From Actinomadura syzygii (GTDB lineage Bacteria; Actinomycetota; Actinomycetes; Streptosporangiales; Streptosporangiaceae), in contig NZ_VSFF01000005.1 of NCBI RefSeq assembly GCF_008085905.1, positions 186,001-250,000 on the forward strand: a DNA stretch of 64,000 bases, read 5' to 3'. The position numbers were made by a program, and so were the translations under genes. Under the pieces are notes generated by a model that saw only the letters and a list, made by a program, of their open reading frames with translations, ran no database searches and had not been told where the DNA came from. Positions 7,780 to 16,243 of the stretch are shown piece by piece. Positions within the stretch are counted from its first letter, which is position 1, and each line of letters begins with the position of its first letter.

Positions 7780-8655
7780 ATGACGATCGTCGTCACCACT
7801 CCGACCGGACATGTCGGATCCCGGGTGGTCCGACTGCTGTTGCAGGCCGGGGTCCGGCCGCGCGTGCTGGTCCGCGACCCGGCCCGGCTGGACGGCGCGA
7901 CCCGCGAACGTGTCGACGTCCGGCGCGGTGACCTGACCGACGCCGGGTTCGTCCGGGAGGCGACGTCCGGTGCGCGGACGGTCTTCTGGGTCGACCCGAC
8001 TCCGCCCACGTCCGAGAACCCGAACGAGACCTCGGAGCGGACGGCGTCCGGGCTGATCGACGTCGTCCGCGCGGGGGAGGTCGGGCGGGTCGTCCTGCTG
8101 AGCAGCGTCGGCGCGGAGCTGCGGCACGGGGCCGGGCACATCGACGCCCTGGCGCGGATCGAGGAGCGGCTCGACGCGACCGGCGCCGACATACTTCACC
8201 TGCGCTGCGGCTACTTCTTCACGAACCTGCTGATGGACCTGGACGGCCTGGCCCGCGGCGTCCTGACCACGTCGTTCCATCCGGATGCGCCCATGGCTTG
8301 GGTCGATCCACGCGACATCGGCGACGTCGCCGCCGCGCGCCTGCTCAACGAGGCGTGGACGGGCCGCGTCGTGCAGGGCGTCCACGGGCCCGAGCACCTG
8401 AGCTTCGCGCAGGTCGCGGAGATCGTGTCCGACGCGGTCGGGCGGAAGATCCGGCTGGACGCGGTCGGTGACGACGACGTCCGCGCCGCTCTCCGGTCGG
8501 CCGGGCTGCCGCCCGGCGCGGTGGAGGGCATCGTCGGCATGGCGGCCGGGACGCGCGACCTGGTCCCCGAGCAGCCGCGCGACGTCGTGACCACGACGCC
8601 GACCACGCTGGCGGCCTGGGCGTACGCCCATCTGCGGCCACTGCTCCGTACCTGA
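7780..8655 (+). CDS. NmrA-like / atypical SDR NAD(P)-binding protein
   Basis: A 291-residue atypical short-chain dehydrogenase. The dinucleotide motif TTPTGHVGSRVV is at residues 6-17, and the next conserved element is RGDLTDAGFV. The Tyr-Lys catalytic pair of classical SDRs is not seen; NmrA members often act as redox sensors or NADPH:quinone reductases (QorB-like). ATG at 7780 has a strong CGAGGGGG ribosome binding site and removes a non-conserved 16-residue extension. It stands alone, 76 bases after the TetR gene. Confidence 0.8.
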   Translation: MTIVVTTPTGHVGSRVVRLLLQAGVRPRVLVRDPARLDGATRERVDVRRGDLTDAGFVREATSGARTVFWVDPTPPTSENPNETSERTASGLIDVVRAGEVGRVVLLSSVGAELRHGAGHIDALARIEERLDATGADILHLRCGYFFTNLLMDLDGLARGVLTTSFHPDAPMAWVDPRDIGDVAAARLLNEAWTGRVVQGVHGPEHLSFAQVAEIVSDAVGRKIRLDAVGDDDVRAALRSAGLPPGAVEGIVGMAAGTRDLVPEQPRDVVTTTPTTLAAWAYAHLRPLLRT

Positions 8656-8670
8656 CGGTATTAGAGTGCG

Positions 8671-9219
8671 GTGGTGCCCGATGTGCCGGAAGACCCGTCG
8701 ACGCTGATCGGCGACGAAGACCGCGAGAATGCCGTGCGGCGCGTTCAGGACGCGTACGCGGAAGGGCGCGTCTCGCACGAGGACATGACCGAACGTCTCG
8801 ATCGGGTGCTCTCCGCCAGAACGCGGGACGAACTCGCGAAAGCGCTGACCTCGCTCCCGGCGGAAAAGGCGCCCGCGACGTCCACGATCGGCGCGTTCAA
8901 CGGACGGATCAAGCGGCGCGGCGCATGGCGGGTGCCGCGAAACCTCAAGGTCGAGTCGGCGTTCGGACGGGTGCGGTTGGACCTGTCCCGCGCGGTCATC
9001 GAGCATCCGGTGGTCGATATCGAGATGCGGCTCGGCACCGGCAGCGCCACGATAACGGTGCCGCGCGACGCGGTCGTCGACATCGAGGATCTGAAGTCCT
9101 CGTGGAAGCCGACGCTTTACAAGGCCGCGCGGCGGGCCCGTCCCGGCGCCGGGCCGACGATCCGCATCTCGGGGGCCATGGGTTTCGGCCGCTTGAAAAT
9201 CCGCCACGCACGCCGCTGA
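8671..9219 (+). CDS. DUF1707 domain protein with LiaF-like C terminus
   Basis: The N-terminal DUF1707 (SHOCT-like) module is clear from GDEDRENAVRRVQDAYAEG then RVSHEDMTERLDRVLSARTRDELA (residues 14-57). The C-terminal half is predicted beta-rich (FGRVRLDLSRAVIEHPVVDIEM, then TVPRDAVVDIEDLKSSW), like the cell-wall-stress LiaF-type beta helix. No membrane segment is visible. GTG starts at 8671, 8674 and 8683 are all possible. Function unknown. Confidence 0.75.
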   Translation: MVPDVPEDPSTLIGDEDRENAVRRVQDAYAEGRVSHEDMTERLDRVLSARTRDELAKALTSLPAEKAPATSTIGAFNGRIKRRGAWRVPRNLKVESAFGRVRLDLSRAVIEHPVVDIEMRLGTGSATITVPRDAVVDIEDLKSSWKPTLYKAARRARPGAGPTIRISGAMGFGRLKIRHARR

Positions 9220-9274
9220 ACGCAGCGCTTCGCGACCCTTCCACGGACGGGCCGCCAGGCCGCACACTCTGGTC

Positions 9275-9790
9275 ATGACGGTGCTCGAAACGGAACGGCT
9301 GCTCCTGCGGCCTTTGACCGGTGCGGATTTCGAGGATTACGCGGAGATGCTGGCCGATCCGGAGGTGGCCTCGGGATTGGCGGAAACCGTGAGCACCGGC
9401 CGGGCGGACGCCTGGCGCAGCCTCGCCATGTTCATCGGCCACCGCGAGATCCGGGGATATTCGCACTGGGCGCTGGTGGAGAAGGCGACGGGCGCTTTCG
9501 TGGGACGCGCCGGCCCGTGGCGGCCGCACGGTTTCCCGGGTCTCGGAGTGGGATGGTGCCTGTCCCGCCGCCATTGGGGAAAGGGCTACGCAGCGGAGGC
9601 CGGGCGCGCCGCCGTCGCCCACTGTTTCGCCGAACTCGGGGCGGACGAGGTCATCTCACTGATCCTGCCGGGCAACAGCCGTTCCATCAGCGTGGCCGAA
9701 CGCATCGGACACACGCACCTGCGCGACTCCGAATACCGCGGCCGGCGCGTCCACATCTACGGACAACGCGCAGCGGGTCAGCCGACTTAG
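9275..9790 (+). CDS. GNAT-family N-acetyltransferase (RimJ/RimL-like)
   Basis: A 171-residue acetyltransferase. The opening ETERLLLRPLTGADFEDYAEM is typical of the RimJ/RimL branch. The acetyl-CoA pyrophosphate loop is RRHWGKGYAAEAGRA (R/Q-x-x-G-x-G/A), and NSRSISVAERIGH is the conserved C-terminal helix motif. Substrate not predictable. Its stop is 20 bases from the end of a convergent gene, with no obvious hairpin terminator. Confidence 0.8.
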   Translation: MTVLETERLLLRPLTGADFEDYAEMLADPEVASGLAETVSTGRADAWRSLAMFIGHREIRGYSHWALVEKATGAFVGRAGPWRPHGFPGLGVGWCLSRRHWGKGYAAEAGRAAVAHCFAELGADEVISLILPGNSRSISVAERIGHTHLRDSEYRGRRVHIYGQRAAGQPT

Positions 9791-9809
9791 GCGTCGGACG
9801 AATGCCTTC

Positions 9810-10130
9810 TCAGCTGGACGAGGCCGAGGGACGGTGGACGATCGCCGTTCCGCTGTCCAGGTCGATTTTGCGGCGTGGAGGCGCGCTGTCGTCTTCGTCG
9901 TCCCTCATCATGAGCGAGGAATTGCGCTGATCCTGCTGGTGGCGGTGCGTGCCTTGGAAGAAGGCGTCCAATTCGCCGACCGCGACCGCCGAGAGGGGAC
10001 GGCCCCCGTCGTCCCGCCGCCAGGGCAGCCGGAAACGGCGGTGCGCCCACAGGCCCGCGCGGTCGAGAACGGCGAACGCGACCAGCCCGATCACGAGCCC
10101 GGGAATGGTCATGAAGACGATGACGGCCAT
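9810..10130 (-). CDS. small membrane protein, DUF6191-like
   Basis: A 106-residue protein with one N-terminal membrane helix (MAVIVFMTIPGLVIGLVAF), then a cytoplasmic region with VGELDAFFQGTHRHQQDQR, RDDEDDSAPPRRKIDLDSGTA. This pattern matches the actinobacterial DUF6191 family of unknown role. ATG at 10130 has GGAG four bases upstream; an in-frame GTG at 10151 is an alternative. Confidence 0.65.
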   Translation of the reverse strand: MAVIVFMTIPGLVIGLVAFAVLDRAGLWAHRRFRLPWRRDDGGRPLSAVAVGELDAFFQGTHRHQQDQRNSSLMMRDDEDDSAPPRRKIDLDSGTAIVHRPSASSS

Positions 10131-10181
10131 GCCGCTCCAACGAACCCGCACGGCCCCGAGTTGCGCCCCCCGCGCCGCAGG

Positions 10182-10763
10182 TCAGCGGTAGCCGCGCTTG
10201 AGCAGATACTTCGCTCCCGCCGCGAAACCTTCGGGGCTGAGCAGTTCGAACCCGAAGACGTCGGCGAGCCGGTCGGTGGTGTTGAACGCGGCGCAGACCG
10301 CCAGCGCGTCCTTGACCTGCTGAGGCGTGACACCGGCGGCGAGCACTCGGCGCATGTCCTCAGCGCCGATATCCCCCTCCCGCGTCAGCTCACCCAGCAT
10401 TCGCAACGTCGCCCGCAGCGGTTCCGAAACGGGCGCCGTTTCCAGATCGGCCAGAACTGCCGTGACCAGAGACTCGTCCTGGTAGGCGCGCGTCGCGGTC
10501 GCGGTGTGCGCGCCGACGCAGAACGCGGACTCGTTCACCTTGGACACATAGGCCGCCATCAGTTCCCGGTCGCCCACCGACCACTCGGACGGACCACGTA
10601 TCGCCCGGTGCGTGAATTCCTTGGCCCGTGCCCCGTAGAAGTCGGGCCGGTAGAAGACGAGCTTGGCGGCGTCCGGCATGGGCTGCCCGGAGAACAGCCG
10701 GACGGCCGCGAACAACACCTTGGTCCCGGGACGGTAGCCGTGGTTGAGAATGTCAAGTCGCAT
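10182..10763 (-). CDS. carboxymuconolactone decarboxylase / AhpD-like protein
   Basis: A 193-residue AhpD-fold protein. The core VGDRELMAAYVSKVNESAFCVGAHT has one Cys and a downstream His (C-x3-H), rather than the CxxC pair of true AhpD. A peroxidase-related or gamma-carboxymuconolactone-type activity is therefore uncertain. MRLDILNHGYRPGTK at 10763 is the likely start, as the frame upstream is low in conservation. Its start overlaps the end of the preceding gene (10753) by 11 bases, so translation is coupled. Confidence 0.78.
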   Translation of the reverse strand: MRLDILNHGYRPGTKVLFAAVRLFSGQPMPDAAKLVFYRPDFYGARAKEFTHRAIRGPSEWSVGDRELMAAYVSKVNESAFCVGAHTATATRAYQDESLVTAVLADLETAPVSEPLRATLRMLGELTREGDIGAEDMRRVLAAGVTPQQVKDALAVCAAFNTTDRLADVFGFELLSPEGFAAGAKYLLKRGYR

Positions 10764-11085
10764 GACCCGGCCTCTCGGCGGCGGTAGCTTCGGCCAGGGC
10801 GACCAACCCGGCGTCATACAACCGCGCGGAATGACCGACCGCAGCGCAGACAACCAGCTCGAAAATCTGATCCTCGGTGCATCCCGACGCCTTCGCCGCC
10901 GCGAGATCCGCCTCGGTGACCTCTGCGGGCCGGTCGACGACTTTGCCGATCAGCGCGTCCAAGGGCGGGGAAAGCCCGTCATTGCTGAACGCACGCGCCC
11001 GCTGCCGCGCGGATGCCCGGCCTTCGCCGTCCAGCACACGGTTCACCAGCGCCTGGTGCGTCGCCCATTTCTCGTCCTCCGGCAT
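10753..11085 (-). CDS. small carboxymuconolactone decarboxylase-family protein
   Basis: A 110-residue single AhpD-like domain. DGLSPPLDALIGKVVDRPAEVTEADLAAAKASG then EDQIFELVVCAAVGHSARLYDAG places the conserved Cys and His. Start ATG at 11085 (MPEDEKWATHQ) with GGAGGG upstream. First gene of a two-gene operon with the larger family member downstream. Together they resemble cassettes where two half-size AhpD-fold subunits are encoded side by side; interaction is a guess. Confidence 0.75.
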   Translation of the reverse strand: MPEDEKWATHQALVNRVLDGEGRASARQRARAFSNDGLSPPLDALIGKVVDRPAEVTEADLAAAKASGCTEDQIFELVVCAAVGHSARLYDAGLVALAEATAAERPGHAT

Positions 11086-11309
11086 AGCGCCCTCCTCGCC
11101 GACTGGATACCCAGGTATAGGACGGTCAGCCGCCCGCGGAACGTGACACCGCCCCGCCGAACCCCATCCCCGTCCTGGGTGAATACCGAGGTCAGCGGCA
11201 CAGTGTGACAATTCGGTGGCCTCTGGCGCTGGCTTATATGTAGGTCACGGATACCCCGCCGTGACCCGCGCCATGGGCGGCCCACGGACTGCGGCATCCC
11301 ATGGCCCGG

Positions 11310-11340
11310 CCCCGTCCTCCCGCCGCCGTGGAGGGCGGGG
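11310..11340. terminator. GC-rich hairpin, probable terminator
   Basis: CCCCGTCCTCC (11310-11320) and GGAGGGCGGGG (11330-11340) form an 11-bp stem with one G-U pair and a 9-base loop. It follows the minus-strand membrane-protein gene ending at 11356. There is no clear U-tract. Confidence 0.5.
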
Positions 11341-11355
11341 CCCCACAACCCCCCG

Positions 11356-11844
11356 TTATTGGTAGGACGTCGTAATGGCGGCTGTTGTGGTGAGGACGCT
11401 CATCGTTACGCCGTAGGCGAGGGCCGCCTTGAGCGGGATGAGGTCGGACGAACCGCGAGGTTCGGTTCGGCGGTAGGTGGCGTAAATCAGGAACGGGTAG
11501 AGAAGCGCGAAGGCGAGTGTTCCGGCGATGAGGCCGATGGCGCGGTAGCGGCTATCGGATTGGTCTTTGACGGCCGTGTCGATCTCGAACCTGATCTGCG
11601 CGGCCTGTGCTCTGAGATCGGTCGCGGCGACCGGATCGGTCTGGGCGAGGCTTTGCGCCTTGGTGTCGAGGGCGTCGGCGTGGGCCGTCTTGGCCTGGTG
11701 CAGGCGGGCGGCGCCCGGCGGCGCTTTCAACTCGAAGAGCGCGTGCTGGTCGAGCGCGAAACCTATGAGCAGGAAATAGACGACGGTTCCCCAGACCAAC
11801 ACCCTGAGTACGAGGTCGCGTCTGATGCCGTCGTTCTCGTCCAT
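11356..11844 (-). CDS. hypothetical membrane protein, three predicted helices
   Basis: 162 residues, family not recognised. Hydrophobic segments are at about 13-31 (VLVWGTVVYFLLIGFAL), 102-124 (AIGLIAGTLAFALLYPFLI) and 139-160. Between helices 1 and 2 is an Ala- and Gln-rich, probably extracytoplasmic, helical region (residues 43-98). Start ATG at 11844. It is divergent from a secreted-protein gene across a 164-base gap. Confidence 0.65.
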   Translation of the reverse strand: MDENDGIRRDLVLRVLVWGTVVYFLLIGFALDQHALFELKAPPGAARLHQAKTAHADALDTKAQSLAQTDPVAATDLRAQAAQIRFEIDTAVKDQSDSRYRAIGLIAGTLAFALLYPFLIYATYRRTEPRGSSDLIPLKAALAYGVTMSVLTTTAAITTSYQ

Positions 11845-12008
11845 GCGGCCGCGTCCCTTCGGGAGGTTGGTGTGGTCTTATCACTCCGGGCGGCGCGGGG
11901 GCTGTGAATCGGGGGAGCCCGGAAATTGGGACCTTGGCGCTTCTGCCGGGCGGTGAGACGCTCACCGGCGATCGGATTCCGAGAACGCCCTCCGAAGAGG
12001 AGACCGGT

Positions 12009-12815
12009 TTGCTGCCTCGACGCTCCCTCGTTACCGCCGCGCTCGTCGCGGCCGTCGCAAGCGCCCCTCCCGCCACGGCCGCCGAGCGCGGGTTTCCTGA
12101 TCTGCGCATGGTGCAGGCCGCCGGGATGGTCTCGCCCTACGAAGCCCGAACAGGACGCTGCCCAGACGGCATGCAGCCCGTAGGCGGCGGATTCGATCTC
12201 CCCGAGGGACACAGCGTGGCCGCCACCGTGCCCGTCGCCGGGGCAGGGTGGCAGGTCAAGGCCCGTTCCGACGCCGGGGCGACGGAAGCCTTCGACATGA
12301 CCTGGTACGCCATGTGCGCCACTCCGCCGCCCGGTTACGAGATCGTCAAGAGGACGGAGACGGCAGTCCCCAACGGCGAAGCCCGCTCTGTTACCTGCCC
12401 GTCCGGTAAGGACATGGTGGCCACCGGGGCAGAAGCCAAGGGGCCCGGCGCCGAACTGAACGCCAGCTACATCTTCTTGGCGGCCTCGGCCCAGGTCTAT
12501 TACTCCGTCGCCAGCGGCACCAGCCACGAAGCCGACACCGTCGACCTGGACGTCTACGCCGTCTGCACCGACCACGACCTCACCGTCTGGAGCACGAGGC
12601 TAAGCGAGGGCGACTTCGACAACGGCGACGGACCCACATTGGCGTGCCCGAACGGCAGCAGGGCCGTCAGCGCCGGGTTCAACCTGGGGATCACCACCAG
12701 CCATGTAACCGGCAGCAGGCCCCGAGCGACCGGCGGCAGCGATTGGAAATTCACCGGGACCGATCCGGATCGCTCCCAGTATTACCTGCTTAGTGGCCTC
12801 GTCTGCGCTGACTGA
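12009..12815 (+). CDS. secreted hypothetical protein
   Basis: A predicted exported protein with a short signal peptide (RRSLVTAALVAAVASAPPATAA). The mature part has repeated short beta-like modules, each with a Cys (CPDGMQPVGGGF, CPSGKDMVATGAEA and CPNGSRAVSAGFN). These three related C-P-x-G motifs suggest an internal triplication. The frame is open from 11904, but TTG at 12009 has GAAGAGGA upstream at good spacing and places the signal peptide at the very N terminus. Function unknown. Confidence 0.65.
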   Translation: MLPRRSLVTAALVAAVASAPPATAAERGFPDLRMVQAAGMVSPYEARTGRCPDGMQPVGGGFDLPEGHSVAATVPVAGAGWQVKARSDAGATEAFDMTWYAMCATPPPGYEIVKRTETAVPNGEARSVTCPSGKDMVATGAEAKGPGAELNASYIFLAASAQVYYSVASGTSHEADTVDLDVYAVCTDHDLTVWSTRLSEGDFDNGDGPTLACPNGSRAVSAGFNLGITTSHVTGSRPRATGGSDWKFTGTDPDRSQYYLLSGLVCAD

Positions 12816-12865
12816 TCCACGGCGGAGTGGCATCGTGGTCGGGCGAGCGATGCGAAGGGACCTCG

Positions 12866-13648
12866 GTGCGAAATCCAGCAAACGACCCCGGCCCTACGAG
12901 CTATGAAGCCGAACTGCGGCGGCACAATGAGGTGCTGCGCCGGGCCTGCGGTGTTCAGGTCGATGAACACGTCCTCGACATCGGTTGTGGGGCCGGGGAG
13001 ACGACCCGGGAGGCCGCGCGTATCGCGCGGAGCGGCAGTGCCCTCGGGGTGGACGTCTCCGCTCGCGCCATTGAGCGCGCCCGCGAACTCGCCCAGGCGG
13101 AAGGGCTGGGCAATGTCGCCTTCGAGTGCGCCGACGCGCAGGTCCACAGCTTTCCGCAGGAGCGCTTCGACCTCGTGACCAGCAGGTTCGGGACGATGTT
13201 CTTCGCCGACCCCGTCGCCGCGTTCACCAACATCGGGCGAGCGCTGCGCCCGTCCGGACGCCTGGTGATGATGGTCTGGCAGTCCCACGAACGTAACGAA
13301 TGGGACGTGGCCATTCATCACGCACTCGAAACCGTCGACGAGAAACAGGGGCCGGATCCGTTCTCCCTCGCCGATCCCGCGTCCGTGAAGCAGATTCTGA
13401 CGGACGCGGGGTTCACCGACGTCAATTTCACCGACGTCCACGAGCCGGTCTACTACGGCCACGATGTGGACGCCGCGCTCGCCTGGATCAGCGGCTTCAC
13501 CTGCACCAGCGAGACACTCAGGCGATTGGACGCCACCGCCGCGACGCGGGCGATCGGGCGGCTACGCGAAATGCTCGCCGCTCATTCCACGGATGACGGC
13601 GTCTGGTTCGATTCCCGCGCCTGGATCGTCACCGCCCACCGCCCCTGA
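12866..13648 (+). CDS. class I SAM-dependent methyltransferase
   Basis: A 260-residue Methyltransf_11/25-type enzyme. Motif I is VLDIGCGAGETTREAAR, followed by the acidic LGVDVSARAIERAR, FECADAQVHSF and FDLVTSRFGTMFF. The post-motif region GRALRPSGRLVMMVWQ fits the UbiE/menG-like small-molecule group. Substrate unknown. GTG at 12866 (VRNPANDPG) has AAGGGAC upstream; the frame is open from 12827. Confidence 0.8.
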   Translation: MRNPANDPGPTSYEAELRRHNEVLRRACGVQVDEHVLDIGCGAGETTREAARIARSGSALGVDVSARAIERARELAQAEGLGNVAFECADAQVHSFPQERFDLVTSRFGTMFFADPVAAFTNIGRALRPSGRLVMMVWQSHERNEWDVAIHHALETVDEKQGPDPFSLADPASVKQILTDAGFTDVNFTDVHEPVYYGHDVDAALAWISGFTCTSETLRRLDATAATRAIGRLREMLAAHSTDDGVWFDSRAWIVTAHRP

Positions 13649-13682
13649 GCGGCATGATGCCGTCCTCGCGAACGCCGTGCGA

Positions 13683-13710
13683 CCCGCGGGGTCGTGGCCG
13701 CCCCCGCGGG
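13683..13710. terminator. bidirectional hairpin between convergent genes
   Basis: CCCGCGGGG (13683-13691) and CCCCGCGGG (13702-13710) form a perfect 9-bp stem with a 10-base loop. It lies between the methyltransferase (ends 13648) and the minus-strand gene ending at 13718. Confidence 0.6.
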
Positions 13711-13717
13711 CCCGCCT

Positions 13718-14938
13718 TCAGGGGATCTTCGAGAAGTCGATCAGCGCGGTTCCGGCGTCGTTCTGGATGAAGCGTTGCGGGCTCGGCTCGTCCTTCCCTC
13801 GCCCGAGGACCTCGTTGAATCGCGGTATCCCGGTGTCGATCAGCTTGCCGCTCCGCAGGTCGTACAGGACGTGAGTCCTCGTCCTGGCCCCGTCAGGGAA
13901 GTAGGGGACGAAGCGGTCATAGATGACGCCCATCATCGGAGAGCCGGGGATGTCGGACGGCAGAGTCCTCCCGTCCTTTCCGCTCCTGCGTTGCATGACA
14001 ATGGTCCTGTTCCAGGGGTTGGAGCCGACGCACCAGGTCACCGCGCATGACCATGGCTCCTTGAGCGGTGCGAGGACCGCCTTGCGTCGCTCCCCCGTCC
14101 GCACGTTCCAAAGTGACCGGTACACGACGTCCGGCCACTTCTTCCCGTCGTACACGGGCGAGCCGATCCAGGGCCAGCTGACGATCTCGTAGCCGTCGCT
14201 GCCGGGGACAACGGTGGACGCGCCGCCTGCCAGGGGGACTTTGTGGATGCCGTCGTTCATGCCCCAGACGATGGTGTCGCCGTCGATGAGCAGCGTGGTG
14301 ATCGAGTCGCCGCGCATTCCGATGATCTTGTGCGGGGCGCCGCCGGCGAGCGGCGCCCCCCAGATCTCGACCGTGTCGCGGCCGTTCACACGGTACGACA
14401 GCCACCAGACCACCTGGCCCTGCCCGATGGCGAAGTCGGACGCGAAGATCTTCGATCCGCCCGGGACGACGATGTCGGTGATCACCCGGGCCTTGTGGGC
14501 GCCGAGGTCGTAGGCCCACACCTTGTCCGGTTTCTGCAAGGACGACGTGGTCGCCCCCACCAGTGTTCCGCCGTCCAGCAGTGCGAACGGTTCCAGAACG
14601 CGCCCGTTGGGCAACCTGCTGGGGAGGCTCCGGACGGCGTCCGGCCACCGTTCGCGCAGTTTCACCGGCGTGCCGAGCTGGGCGCGCGACACCGGTTTGA
14701 GGCCACCGGCCTTGGCGGCGACGGGCGGCCTGTCCTGATCGGACCGCAGCAGCCCGCCGACCGCGCCGGTCCCGCCGACGGCGACGGCGACCGCGACCAC
14801 GGCGGCCGACGTCCGGACGCGGCGTCGCCTGCGACGCGCCTTCTCCACCCGCTTGATCAGGCCCGTCCTGACCTCCGGGGCCTGTCGCGCCGCGGTCGTG
14901 AGCGTGGCGCGCAACGCCCGGTCCAGGTCATCGGTCAT
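13718..14938 (-). CDS. membrane-anchored beta-propeller-like protein paired with an ECF sigma factor
   Basis: 406 residues. A short cytoplasmic part (MTDDLDRALRATLTTAARQ) with a basic stretch (KRVEKARRRRRRVR) precedes one transmembrane helix (residues about 48-66). The rest is a large extracytoplasmic domain with repeating WGAPLAGGAPHKI, WGMNDGIHKVPLAGG-like blades suggesting a TolB/YncE-like propeller. Its ATG at 14938 overlaps the end of the sigma gene by 11 bases, so the two are coupled. A sensor or anti-sigma-like role is inferred from position; no zinc anti-sigma motif is seen. Confidence 0.72.
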   Translation of the reverse strand: MTDDLDRALRATLTTAARQAPEVRTGLIKRVEKARRRRRRVRTSAAVVAVAVAVGGTGAVGGLLRSDQDRPPVAAKAGGLKPVSRAQLGTPVKLRERWPDAVRSLPSRLPNGRVLEPFALLDGGTLVGATTSSLQKPDKVWAYDLGAHKARVITDIVVPGGSKIFASDFAIGQGQVVWWLSYRVNGRDTVEIWGAPLAGGAPHKIIGMRGDSITTLLIDGDTIVWGMNDGIHKVPLAGGASTVVPGSDGYEIVSWPWIGSPVYDGKKWPDVVYRSLWNVRTGERRKAVLAPLKEPWSCAVTWCVGSNPWNRTIVMQRRSGKDGRTLPSDIPGSPMMGVIYDRFVPYFPDGARTRTHVLYDLRSGKLIDTGIPRFNEVLGRGKDEPSPQRFIQNDAGTALIDFSKIP

Positions 14939-15461
14939 GGTGCCCTCCCGCCGTGGACGCGGCGGCCGGACGCCAGTCCGCGCGTAGCTTGCCGAGCGCG
15001 CGGGCGGCCTGGCTGCGGACCGTCCCGCGCGAGATGCCGAGCATCCCGGCGATCTCCTCGTCGGACAGGTCCTCGTAGTAGCGCAGGACCAGGACCGCAC
15101 GCTGCCGCCGCGGCAGCGAGGTCAGCGCCTCCCAGAGCCGCGGGTCGTGCTCGGCCCGTTCCAGGCCGCGGTCGTCGTAGCGTCCTTCCGGGACGCTGCC
15201 GACCAGGTGCTCACGTTTCCGCCGACGCCACATGCTGATGTGCTGGCGGGCCATGATCGTCCGGACGTACCCCTCGGGGTCGTTCTTGTTGACGACCCGG
15301 CTCCAGGCGCTGCTCAGCCTGATCAGGCCCTCCTGGAGCAGGTCCGCCGCGTCGTCGGGATTGCCGGTGAGCACATAGCCGTAACGGAGCAGCGCCTGCG
15401 CGCGCGTCGTCACGAATTCCTCGTAGGTCACGCCGTCGTGATCCAAGGCCGTCCCTTCCAT
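14928..15461 (-). CDS. SigE-family ECF RNA polymerase sigma factor
   Basis: 177 residues. Region 2 is EEFVTTRAQALLRYGYVLTGNPDDAADLLQEGLIRL. The linker carries DPEGYVRTIMARQHISMWRRRKREH. Region 4 is LPRRQRAVLVLRYYEDLSDEEIAGMLGISRGTVRSQAARAL, with an evident helix-turn-helix. It belongs to the actinobacterial SigE family of group IV factors. It forms a coupled pair with the membrane protein downstream, which probably controls it. Confidence 0.9.
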   Translation of the reverse strand: MEGTALDHDGVTYEEFVTTRAQALLRYGYVLTGNPDDAADLLQEGLIRLSSAWSRVVNKNDPEGYVRTIMARQHISMWRRRKREHLVGSVPEGRYDDRGLERAEHDPRLWEALTSLPRRQRAVLVLRYYEDLSDEEIAGMLGISRGTVRSQAARALGKLRADWRPAAASTAGGHHDR

Positions 15462-15532
15462 CGACCCCAGGACGCCTGGACCGCCCGAACTGTTGCACGT
15501 TCCGAGGAACTCGACGCGCTGCCCGGCGGGCC

Positions 15533-15943
15533 CTAGGAGTCGAGGACGGCGGCGACGGCTTCGATCTCCACGAGCTGATCGTGGTAGCCGAGGACGGTGA
15601 CGCCCATCAGCGTGCTGGGGACGTCGTGATCACCGAACGCGGCGCGCACGACTTCCCAGGCGGTCCCCAGATCCTTCTGCTTGCTGGACGCGACGAGGAC
15701 CCGGGTGGAGATGACGTCGTTGATGGACGCTCCGGCGTCTGCCAGGGCGATCCGCATATTCTCGACGGCCTTCGCCGCCTGACCTGCGTAGTCGCCGACC
15801 GCCGCCGTGGTTCCGTCCTCGTTCAGCGGACAGGCCCCGGCGAGGAAGATCAGGCGGGACCCAACGGCCGCCGACGCGGCGTAGGCGTACTCGGCGACGT
15901 CCGACAGCGAGGACGACCGGATCAACGTGACGGCACTACTCAT
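15533..15943 (-). CDS. RidA/YjgF-family protein
   Basis: A 136-residue Rid-superfamily member, possibly an enamine/imine deaminase. Family elements are RLIFLAGACPLNEDG, GDYAGQAAKAVENMRIALADAGASINDVIS and the C-terminal VEIEAVA. The canonical arginine used by RidA proper (in the C-R-V or S-x-R segment) is represented by TRVLVAS. Substrate unknown. A 10-bp palindrome lies 25 bases upstream of its start. Confidence 0.82.
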   Translation of the reverse strand: MSSAVTLIRSSSLSDVAEYAYAASAAVGSRLIFLAGACPLNEDGTTAAVGDYAGQAAKAVENMRIALADAGASINDVISTRVLVASSKQKDLGTAWEVVRAAFGDHDVPSTLMGVTVLGYHDQLVEIEAVAAVLDS

Positions 15944-15967
15944 GGACGCTCCCTTCCAACCAGGCTA

Positions 15968-15977
15968 GGAACGTTCC
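15968..15977. promoter_or_regulatory. palindrome GGAACGTTCC upstream of ridA-like gene
   Basis: Perfect 10-bp inverted repeat 25 bases before the RidA start codon on the minus strand. It lacks the four-base spacer of a LexA box. A regulator site is plausible but unproven. Confidence 0.35.
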
Positions 15978-16199
15978 ATCGTGCCACCTCGGACCGCCCG
16001 AACCAGGCAGCCCATGTGCGGTGGACGGCCTGTTACGGCTCGACCGTCGCCCTGCACAGCCTCGCAGTAGACGACATCCGCGACCGCCCTCGACAGCCAG
16101 GACGCGGTGTGAACACCACCTCCCGGCCGGGTGACTCTGGCCGCCAAGGCAGTTGACGCCCACTCCATCGAACGGTTGGACAGGAAGGAAAGGTAAGCC

Positions 16200-16241
16200 G
16201 TGACCTCGCCGCACGAACCCCACCGAGCGCGCTGGAGGTAG
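16200..16241 (+). CDS. 13-codon micro-ORF, candidate leader or RiPP precursor peptide
   Basis: GTG at 16200 encodes MTSPHEPHRARWR, stop TAG at 16239. A near-ideal ribosome binding site (AAGGAAAGG, 16185-16193) sits 6 bases upstream, better than that of many real genes here. The stop falls between the GGAGG and ATG of the radical SAM gene, which begins 2 bases later, so translational coupling is possible. The peptide has His, Arg and Trp residues that a radical SAM maturase could modify. A plain coupling leader or chance is equally possible. A further 21-codon GTG frame (16131-16196) lies just upstream but has no ribosome binding site. Confidence 0.35.
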   Translation: MTSPHEPHRARWR

Positions 16242-16243
16242 AC

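Noticed and set aside
15968-15977. Second LexA box upstream of the RidA gene
   Set aside because: GGAACGTTCC has no four-base spacer between GAAC and GTTC, so it does not fit the SOS consensus.
16014-16156. A 47-codon GTG frame (16016) and an 18-codon ATG frame (16014) as RiPP precursors
   Set aside because: Neither has a ribosome binding site. The longer one is the tail of a frame running antisense through the RidA gene.
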